Below are positions 1-10,034 of a stretch of 20,281 nt of DNA, piece after piece. Numbering within the stretch: the first letter of the stretch is position 1; the number at the start of each line of letters is the position of its first letter. A model generated the notes under the pieces. That model ran no database searches. It worked only from the letters and a program-made list of their open reading frames with translations, and was not told where the DNA came from. A program made the translations under genes and the position numbers. Source of the DNA: Chara braunii (lineage: Eukaryota > Streptophyta > Charophyceae > Charales > Characeae); the NCBI GenBank assembly GCA_003427395.1, contig BFEA01000563.1:961313-981593 (forward strand), given 5' to 3'.

Positions 1-666
1 CTCCAAAGGCCAATGGCAAAATGTAGTTAGTTTTCTGGTCAGTCTACTCCCTCTCGGAAAGCTCCCCTCGCCCTTTCTCCGCCTCATTTAAGCATTTAAC
101 AGAAAATTGGGGGTGAGAGAAGCCTGAAGACAAAAAGATGTTAGACTGTGTGGCAGCAGTGTGTTTCGAGTTTAACGAGTGATGACATAAGGGTGCTGCA
201 GTTAGTATGTGGAGGCAAACTTGAGCATGCTTTAGCTGCTTGCCGCTGGTAGTAGTAGAGGGGGAGGAGGAGGAGGGGGAGAAGGTGGAGAATGATGATA
301 ATGTGTGGTTAGAGGAGGATGGGGGAGGCGGATGATGATGATGATGATGGGGAAAGGAAGACTGTAATGACGATACGCTGACCTTATACATGAGAAGTTG
401 ACGACCATGAGACTGCAGAAGCGTGGCAATTATCAGCGTGAGGTTTTCTCTGATTAGTTGTAGGGAGAGGAGGTGGAGGCATACAACAATGACCGTGGGG
501 GGAGGATAATGATGTCAATTGTGAGACAGAGTGACAATGAAAAGCATGACACTGGTCATATCATAAGACGTTGATGATAAGAACAAGGGCATGATGAATA
601 TCAGTTCGTGTGATGGTGAAAAGCATGTTAATGGTATTCTGTGACTCTCAGTCTGTACCAACAAGC

Positions 667-702
<36 letters not shown>
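667..702. repeat. (ATG)12 microsatellite
   Basis: Twelve uninterrupted ATG units. They create poly-Met and poly-His readings on opposite strands that are not genes. Confidence 0.95.
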
Positions 703-704
<2 letters not shown>

Positions 705-918
705 GGAATGCGATGACATGAGGTGTGAGCAGCATGAGCGGGGGCTTGCTTCTGTGGCGGTAAACTCGGTGGCAATGATCGTGATGAGGCTGTGTGTGTG
801 GCCTTGAAAACGATGGGCACTTGTGAGGGCATTTATGTGATTGTGAAAAGGATGAGCGTGAGGATTGTACTCTGGACGAATATCTTGGCCCCGGCAACGA
901 TGAAAAGTGCAGCGAAAT

Positions 919-954
919 GTGATACAGAATGTGTATGTGATACAGAATGTGTAT
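919..954. repeat. 18-bp tandem duplication
   Basis: Two adjacent exact copies of gtgatacagaatgtgtat. Confidence 0.9.
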
Positions 955-1166
955 TGCAGAATTTTATTTTATTTTTATTATTTTTTTTTTTAATAGAAGT
1001 TCAAGACTGTTCTTGGCAGAAACATGACGATGGTTATAATTATGATTGCAAAGAAGAGGGAAAAAAATGATTTGCTCTCCACGAAGAAGATTGAGGCTTC
1101 TTACTGAAACTGCTTGTTGGTTGAATGGTGGACATACTCCTGACCTTTCTGTTTTCTGTTCTGCAG

Positions 1167-1829
1167 CTTGCAAAGCTCACTTCATCTACAGCATCAGCAG
1201 CATCAACAACAGCATCAAGCATAGCAGCGCCAACAGCGTCTGCAACAGCCCCCTCAGCAAGAGGGGGAGCACCAGAAAGCTCATCGTTAGCGGTTGCTTC
1301 GGAAGCACTGCAGCAGTGGCCCTCGTCATTTCCTTCAGCAGCTGTGATGTCGGTTCTGGCCCCACTCCCTCTGCCAGGGGCAGCTCCTCCTGCTGGAGCG
1401 CTTGCAACAGGGCTGCTGCAGCAAATGGGTAGTGCTGGCATTGTTCCTGGGGTAGCCCCTGTGCCAAACATATCGGGCCTCCCTACAGGGGTTGGGATGA
1501 GCACGGAGATCCCTGGCCTTCCTACGGGTGTTGGGATGGGCACTGACATCTCTGGCCTCCCGACAGGCGTTGGGATGGGCACAGACATTACGGCCAACAT
1601 TGTGAAGGCGCAGCAGATGGCGGTTCGACTTGGGTTCAAACCTGCACCCGGGATGGTTACCCCCGTGCCTAGTTTTGCTGCACCTGCCGCAAGCGCCGAG
1701 CCGCAGGCCGCAGCTCAGCCAAAGGTTGTTAAGGCACCTGTACTTAGACTGGATCCTCTTGGAAGGGAGATTGATGAGCACGGTCATGTCATCGAGCGGC
1801 AGAAGTTGACCACGGTCAGCACACTCAAG
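1167..1829 (+). CDS. PRPF3: PRP3 first visible exon (residues 1-221)
   Basis: Begins after a pyrimidine-rich acceptor ending ctgcag at 1166, in phase 0, and ends CTCAAG before a gtgcgt donor at 1830. It starts with an Ala/Ser/Thr-rich low-complexity stretch of about 35 residues. Three 13-residue repeats of the form ISGLPTGVGMGTD follow (residues 102-140, bases 1470-1586), then ANIVKAQQMA. Its last part, VLRLDPLGREIDEHGHVIE and TVSTLK, is the recognisable lead-in to the PRP3 domain. The left boundary is inferred only from the acceptor and frame; an in-frame ATG at 1125 reads hydrophobic intron-like sequence and is not preferred. Confidence 0.85.
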
Positions 1830-4800
1830 GTGCGTTGAGATCAGGAGGACGACTTTTCATTGTGAGGGACCTCCTGTCCACAGATTGTGTGTGTACATGT
1901 ACATAGCTTGTTCCCTCGCCTCTGCTGTGCTGTCAGTCGATGTCAATGTGGAGCCATTCACCTCCACTTCTGGCTGCTCGTTTGCCTGCTTCCCAGCTGC
2001 TAGGCCATCCTCGCATGCTTCAAGAGGGGCAAAAAAAGCATCTGTACCCCATTTAAAGATGTGGGTACCCATAAATAAAAGTGGGATAAAAAGGAAGAAA
2101 AGACGGGAGTACCCATTATACCCTGTACCAGCTCCTCACTTGCGTCTATGGCCGTGAATGGCCTGTGCAGATTATTTGCATGCCCGAGACCGACGTTGGC
2201 TGAAGTTTGTACCACCACCAAACTGCAGTTACACGGTTATACTCAGCAACCGGAATAGTCAAATTATGCCCATTCCCGGTCAAATTATGTGCAGCATAGC
2301 AGCAACCGGAATAGTCAAATTATGCCCATTCCCGGTCAAATTATGTGCAGCATAGCCAATTTTGCCTGCCCAGTTTATTGGCATGAGCGTAATTTGGTGC
2401 TGCCCAACCAAGGGCATGTGGGACCAGGAGCACGTATAATTTGGTGCATGGGAAAAGTAGGGTATTACTAAGAGTCTATGACCTCAATTTGGAACAGAGT
2501 CTGGGTATGGATGCAAGCTGGGCGCTGGGATTGGGTGCAGCGGGAATTCCCATCCTTAAATGGGGCACGGATGCAATTTTCCCATGTTTTAAATGTGTCA
2601 GCGACAATGACAGCGCGTGTTTTTGTTTCAGACTGTTTCTGTATTTTCTTTTGCGCTCTTCTCTTTTCCTCACATATTCTGCTTGATCGAGAATACCAAT
2701 GTTTGATGATTGACAGGTTAGTCAAAATGCTTAACTGCTGACTCGAGAAGAAACATAGGCCCACCAGCCATCTACGAGCTTAGCACAAGCACAGTGTTTT
2801 GTAAGCATGAATGTATACAAGGGCTCTGTCCAGGTCATATACAATCGTAATGAGTGTGTGTTGTGCTCAGAGAAAGATACTGTAGTCTGAAAGGCACAAA
2901 GCTGCTCCCCCTGAGCTCTCGGGCTGTCACTAATTTCCTTCTTGGATAGACTACCATGCACCAGCAATGCATTTGACCGCTGCGTTCTACGCATGGTTAT
3001 TCACCATGAATGCGTGTTCGCTTGTTTGCTTTGAGCAGGCATTTTATGTTGGTGGCCCCTTTGCGAAGAATTTTGCAAGTTCTTGCTCATCCTGCCTTCA
3101 TTCATAGTCTGAGTCATCCCTAACCTACGGTCTTCCTCAGAAGACAACGCACCGTCATCATGACCGTATCGGACCGGAACGTTCATGATGAGGCTGCGTT
3201 CTGTTCTGGGGAACACAGTAGTGTTGGGGTTGAGTCAAATGTAATAAGAAGCTACAGGAAAAAAGAGAGTCAAAGTTGGCTCACTTAGCAGCCAGCCATT
3301 TTCTCTAGCCCACTGAGTGTCTAGAGACTTACTGCCATGCGGATAGATTTGATTTATCTATCCATATGGGTGGCTGCTATTTTTTATTATTGTATTGTTT
3401 TTATAGTCTGTTTGAAGTTTTTGTTGCGAAAGGCTGATTGGGTGGGTATGCTGTCCAAACCAACTAAGGCTGTATGGTCAGAGTGTGAACTCCGGACCGT
3501 ACAGGAAAAGGTGTGTAGATTGGGTGTTTTGGCAGGTGTGTGTGTGGGTTGGGATGATTCTTATCGTGTTTGATAATTGTGATCCTAGGCTACGGATCCA
3601 CTCGGCAGGGCCGGCCGGGCAGGGCATCCCAGGCCGGAGGGCTGGTGGGGGTGTCCACTCAGCCTGGTCAGTCGGGCCAAAAACCACCCTAAAGTTCTTT
3701 TTCGTTAAGTGCAACTATAGTGCGCTTGTTGAGCAGACGTGGAATCCGCTTCTTTTTTGAAATTTCAGACTGGGGAGGGCAAGGGGGGGTATGCTGGGGG
3801 CAGAAACTGGGGGTTGGTGAGGAGGACGGCTTCGGAGAGAGGGGAGACGAGCGTTGGGGGAGGGGGAATGCTGGTAGAAGAGATGTAAGACGAAGATGGT
3901 AGGCAGAGGGGGGAGGAACGGGAGACAGGGCAGAGGATTGTTGGGGGGAAGGGGGCTGAGGGCAGATCAGGGAGCTGTCTTTGAATTATAAACAAAGAAT
4001 GAAAAAAAGAACGACTGAGAGAGGGGAGAGGACTTCCGATGGCAGAAAGTAGATGTAAGAAGAAAATGGTGGGAAGAGGGGGAAGGATGGGAAGAGAGGT
4101 GAGATGAGCGTTCAGGGAGGATGGAAGAAAATGCCGAAGAAGAGGACTAGAAGAAGAAGAAGAGGAAGAAGATGGCGAGCAGAGGTGGAGGATGGGAGGA
4201 AAGGGGAGAGGAGCATTGGGGGGGAAGGGGCTGATGGCCGGCGCAGGGAGGGGATTAGAAGACGAGGGAAAAACCAACGGAGGAAGGGGAGAGGTGGTGC
4301 AATGGTGGTCAGATTGGGAAGAATGGAAAAAGAAGGGAGGAGCTTTGGGGGGAAGGGTCGTGATGGTGGGTGCAGTTGAGGAGGAGGAAACTGGAAGAAG
4401 ACGAAGGAGAAGAAAAAGAAAAGGGGAAAGAAGAAAGGAAAAAAGCAGAAGAAGACAAAATAGGGAAGAGAAAGGAAGAAGAAAGAACAAGGAAAATAGA
4501 AAATAAAAAGAATGAGAAGAAAGAAGAAGAGGAAATAGAAATATAAGAAAGAATTAGGATTAGTAGAATAAGAAGTAGAAGAACTAGAAGTAGAAGAACT
4601 AGAATTAGAAGAATTATAACTAGAAGAAGGAGGAGAAGAAGAAGAAGAAAAAGAAGGGGACTTGTTTGCTCATGATGACTGGAGGCCCGATGGACACGGG
4701 ATGCGCAATGGCCCTACTCGATGCGTGATGGCGACGGGAGGCGTGATGGTGCTGGGGGTTGCAATGGTGATGGGAGGTGTGATGGTGACGAACAATGAGC

Positions 4801-7800
4801 ACAACAGCACGATGGGCATGGCGAAAGCACAGCGGGGGACTTCAAACATACTCCTGCCCAAAATGCTCGAATGATTTTGATTTCCGGCAGGGAACATACT
4901 ACACCCCCGGCGACTGCCAACGGAGTCAAATGAAAAAAAAGGGACTTGCTGTCCGTTGCTGAAAGGGAAAAAGAACTTGCCGTTTGAGAGGGCCGAACAA
5001 CCCAAAACACAATGGTCCGCCGCCAGGCAGGCCTCCGTGACACTGGTAAGTGCTGTGGAGGCCTGCCTGGCTGCTCAATTTGTTTTTTTGATATTTACTC
5101 CGGGATGGCCTGGGCCCTGAACCAGATCCAGCTGGGCCGGGTTCTCCTGGAGGTGGGTCGGAGTGGGGCGGGGAAGGGGCTGGGCTGCGCGGCTCGTAGT
5201 GGCTGTGACCACTGAAGTCAGTGAATGGACCTCACCATCTCCTTTCTGTTATTTACATTTTATAAACGGTGGGGTGAGTTTATGCTGATCTTTTCTGTAT
5301 TGTCACAACCACGGAGGTTGTCTTTGCTATACTCCATATCTTCACATCATTGTTTTGGAAATTGTACAGAGGTCAGCGATACTCTAGTATGTGTTTTCTG
5401 ATCAGTCCTTGCACTCTGGAATCTGGATCCACCCTTCTTGGTGCTGGGATATACGCCTTTCTCGAATAGAGCGGACCTTTCAGTACGAGGACCTGTCAAC
5501 GGTCTTCCATGTGCTTGATGGATTGTGTACTTTTGTGGATGTACATGCGCGTGACTCCTCTGAATTGGTTATGGGTTATGGTGTACATGGACTTTCTCTG
5601 CTATCGTCACACAGATAGATTGTGTGTGCTGATAGTGACTGGTCTGTGTGCTGATGCTGGCCTTTTGATGTCGACGTGCTCTGTTAGAACAATGACTCTG
5701 TGATGGCGGCAATAAAGAAGTTGGTCGTTTACGTAATAATAATGGCAATAATTCATAATAATAGAGCCTGCAAGGAGAAGAGTGGCCTTATCAAGGTGAC
5801 TATACGAATCGTCTGGCTGAAGTTTGACACGCGGTAAGGGGTTGAAGGAGGAAGCGAATGTCCCTTCGACATCCTTTTGTTGACGTGTCTCGTTGAAGAG
5901 AAAGAACACGCATGGCTTTGTGAAGATCTGTGAAGTGAGGTGTATGTGTAGAGCGTGGCTTGCTCGAATGGTGATCAGGGGTGGGAGTTTGCCCATTGCT
6001 GGCTGATGTGTTGTCTTTTTGGTGATTTGTGCATTCTTGTTGCAGGTTAACATAAACAAACAGAAGAAGGAGGCATTCAAAATTCTGCATCCAGAACTGG
6101 AAGAAGATCCTTTAGACAACCCATTTTTTGATGCGCGAATGGGATCGAACAAGAAGAAGTTGGTTCGGGCAAAGAGGTCTACTTTTCAGTTTATCGAAGA
6201 AGGGAAGTGGACCAAGCAGGCAGAACTACAACGTCTCAGGGTATGCTGCATATGCTGCATCTGACTGGATTATCATCTTGCCTTCTTTGAGGACATGGAG
6301 CACATTTTGTGTAATTTGAATGAACGAGGTGTTGTCACCTGGAGCCCTATCCGTGACCGCTCACCATCAGTGCCAGCACATGTTCTTCTCTTGAATAGTG
6401 CGGAAGGAAAGTGGGTTTTGGGGTATCAGAGAAAATAAGTGTGCAGGAGGATTCGAAGATGCCCGGTTTTCGCATGTGGTTGCTAGGCTGACGAGACGAA
6501 TGAAAGGACCAGTACATACCAGCCATCGGCCGCAGGGCCCTTTCGGAGGACGCCTCCCGCCCGCCAATATATTTTATTAACGGCGTGCCAGCCTCCAAAA
6601 TTTTAGGAGAGGCTCCATTCGATTCTCAACTTGGCTGGGGCCATGTACTGGTGCTTAAAAAAAGAAGACTTCAGTGAAGCTTTGCTCGGGTGCTGCAGAG
6701 AGGGATTGTTGGGGGTTGCCGGTGTGACTGATTCTGTGGCAAAATGGCTAAAGGTCGGAAGATTAAGAGCTACCCATCATTTATCGAAGATGGGTGGTAT
6801 ATTACTTTAATTGTGGACTCCTGCTGAGTGGCAAAAGATTCCCTTAATGGACCACTACCTTTCACGTACGTTGGCCGCCGGGAGGGTCCTCGCCCATTTC
6901 GGCGGTGGAAACGAAACGGCGGCTGCCGATGACATTTATCAACAACGGCTGCCGTCAGGCCCGGTCGGCGAAGAATGCGATATATTCCCACTTTTCCCAA
7001 CACTGTGAAAGGTGTGCCGGCTTAAACCACCAGTACACGGCCCGAGGCAAGTGGAGAACCTGTTTCGACCCCCTGGGTCGGCTTAAACCATCAAAGCCGA
7101 TCCAGGGGGTGGGAAAACAATTCAGGAAAGTGAGCAGCAGACTTTAAGATATCTCCTGATTGTAAATCAAACCAATCATTGAAGACCAGAAAGTAATCTC
7201 TTTTGACTGGCAATTCAACCCTGTCTCTCCCAGGCCATGTCACCCTCCCAACTTTTCCTTCATTCAAGTCTCGCAGCCAATCCATCTCAAATTTATTAAT
7301 AATTATAATCAAATTATTATTATATCAACTTTTTAAAAGTTTTTTTGTTGGTAAATGTCCATGTTGGACCTAACTTTGGGCCATTGAGATCTAATCTCTG
7401 CTTCCACAAATTGTTTGATTATTTCCTCGACCTCTGTTCCTTCCAAACGTGCGTCCTGTATTGAGAAAGTACATCTCTTGTACCATATTGTCCACAAGAC
7501 TGCTTTTCTCCCTGGTGAGAACTTGTTTTGCTGAAACTCCGTCATGCTATCAAGAAGATTCGAGTGATCAACCCAACAAGATTGCTCTCCGTTTCCACGG
7601 CCAGTCTGTCTTTGTTAGGCGTCTCCAGATGCTTTCCCAGCGGCGCCACAAGAGGACTGATCCTGGACACTGGGTAAACACACGTTTGATTCTCTCTCCA
7701 TACTTCCTAGATGGAAATGCTCACTCACAAGATATACACCATGGTAAGGCAATCCCCCTTTGTTCTAGCGTTGTGTGATCAATCAGCCAATCATTAGTTT

Positions 7801-8896
7801 GTAAACAACGATGCATTATCTGCCATTGCAATGAGGCAAACTGGGCTGGCCGTTCCTTGAGCCCCCTAAACCTTTTTTTTTTATCGGATGAAGTTTGTCC
7901 ATGTCTATATTAAGATGTCCTGCCCATCTTTCCTGTAAAACCGATACCACGTTGCCTAAAGAAAAGAACAAAGAAGTACAACTGTTCCTGTATAAGGAAA
8001 ATGCCATGCTCTTTTGCCTTGGGGTAGACCGTGTCCACACGAGTGTCTGCTGGTTGGTGACATTCCAACAGAAAAACATTGGGGGCAAAGGATATATTAC
8101 GCACTAATCCTCCCTCCAAAATAGGCTCTGAGTTTCCCCCGTCTTGTGGAGGAAGGAAAGTGGGAGAAAAAACCTCTTGCTGCTGATGCTCTTCGGGCTG
8201 TGGCGGAAAAGATTCAGAACAACATAACAGAAAAAGAAGACCTAAAGCTTTGCCTAAACATGTCAGGAAAGAAGACAAACAGGAAACCCAGGAAGTCTAT
8301 CTGGTGATTCTGGTTTATTATTATTATTTTTTTTTTGCGCATATCGTTCCCGTTATAAAGGATGTCCTCTGCATATTTTACTATGTTTTGTTCCGTTTCA
8401 CTTTCTGTTTTTGAATTCTTGTGACTTGTGTTTTGTCTTGTATGATGCTTTCAATGCCCCCTCAACACCCATATTGAATGTTGGTGATTAGGCTGATTTG
8501 GAGCGATGACTCAGCAAACTCGTGGTTATGTATTGCTTCATGATTCAGGCTCAATTTGGTGAAGCAAGGGCGCGAGAGATGAGAATGAAACAACAAGCCT
8601 TGGCAAATGAGAAGGCGGGGAAAGGCATTAACCCCAATCTAATTGCAATTGGTGAAAAGGTTACAGTCAAGCAAGAAAAAGCTAAGGATCCTGTTCCAGA
8701 TGTTGAATGGTGGTATGTTCTCTGTCTCTCTCAACAATGCTCAAGATGCCCGATCCACACCTGGTCTCTGCTTGCTTAGTATTTTTGTGAGCTCCATTCT
8801 AGGAGTTTTTTTGTGAGCTCCATTCTAGGTTCCCTGCAATCTCTCTGTTGGATAGACGGATCAGACATGTTATTTACATTTAAGCAGGCATGGAGG

Positions 8897-8951
<55 letters not shown>

Positions 8952-9997
8952 AAGGAGTAAATAGGTCCGTCCTAGTATAAGCATGTGTGAAATGCGGTCT
9001 GATGGCTCTTCAGCCCAATGCTTAGTATCCAACGTCGCTGCTTTTCAAAGATGATCGAATGGAGATCCAATGTAATATTGCTAGGTACCCAATGTGCTAT
9101 TGCTAGGTACCCAACTGAGGCCTCTCGGCCGGCACTGCACAGGCATGTGGAGTCTATAGTCCACAAACCTTCGCTATACTTTTTTTTCGGGTATCTTTTG
9201 TGTTCTTGTGTGGTCTGCTCTTCGTATAGTTCGATGCACAATGTCGTCACAAGGTTAACAACCTGTGTGGTGAGGGGCGTGGCTTTCTTCTTCAGCTCGT
9301 GTTCGTTTCGTTCTGAGTGAGAAATGTCGTGAGACTATGTGTGCTGTGTGCTGCAGTTCGTTGATTGCCTTGCGGTCAAGTTCTGTTACAAAGGTACCTC
9401 ATTTCGTTGCAACATCTGTGTGGTGTGCAGGGACGCTCCACTGCTACCCAACGGGAGTTATGATGACATCACGGGGGAGGAGTTTAATGTCAAAGCGGAG
9501 AAAATCACACACTTCGTTGAGCATCCTGTTCCCATTGAACCTCCAGCGGTGGCGCCACCTCCCCCCCCTCAGCCTCTGAAGCTGACAAAACGGGAGCAGA
9601 AGAAGCTCCGAACACAACGGAGGCTTGCGAAGGAGAAGGAGAGGCAGGAGATGGTGAGGCAAGGTCTGCTGGAGCCACCAAAACCAAAGGTGAAGATGAG
9701 CAACCTCATGAAGGTGCTAGGTGCAGAAGCAACACAAGATCCTACACGACTTGAGCAGGAGGTCCGAAGTCAAATGCTCGAGCGTCAACAGGCACATGAT
9801 GATCGTAATCTTGCTCGTAAGCTCACACCGGCAGAGAGAAGGGAGAAAAAAGAACGGAAACTGTTTGATGACAACACACTCGAGACAATTGTTTCCGTTT
9901 ACAGGTGTGTATTTTCATCTCTGCGATTGCTCTGTTTTTGCCGCATTATGCGCTGCTCCTTGTGTGTGTGTATGCGCGCGCGCGCCACAGAGAGAGA

Positions 9998-10034
<37 letters not shown>

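Larger units (their letters stand above)
1..1166. other. Probable intron upstream of the first visible PRP3 exon
   Basis: No coding exon of PRP3 is recognisable here. The sequence is G/A- and TGA-rich with simple repeats: imperfect GGAGGA runs near 255-350, an ATG trinucleotide run at 667-702 and an 18-bp tandem pair at 919-954. Open frames here are low-complexity products of those repeats. The missing 5' exons are therefore probably left of the window. Confidence 0.5.
1830..6045 (+). other. PRP3 intron 1 (4216 bp)
   Basis: Bounded by gtgcgt and ttgcag. It contains the foldback pair 2026/2585, the 56-bp duplication at 2245-2356, the purine-rich tract 3770-4665 and the hairpin 5022-5071. Nothing recognisable was seen in about 2600-3760 or 5220-6045. 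Open frames are short and unsupported. Confidence 0.8.

Noticed and set aside
1125-1166. ATG at 1125 as the PRP3 start codon
   Set aside because: It lies in a pyrimidine-rich acceptor region ending ctgcag and would add hydrophobic residues unlike the family; the conserved N-terminal part must come from upstream exons.
1040-1639. 199-codon frame on the minus strand opposite the first PRP3 exon
   Set aside because: It is antisense shadow of a real exon; its repeated PTPVGRP is the complement of the coding minisatellite.
3765-4490. 241-codon Ser/Pro/Leu-rich frame on the minus strand
   Set aside because: It is the complement of the purine-rich tract, so its length and composition come from a lack of stop codons in polypyrimidine sequence.
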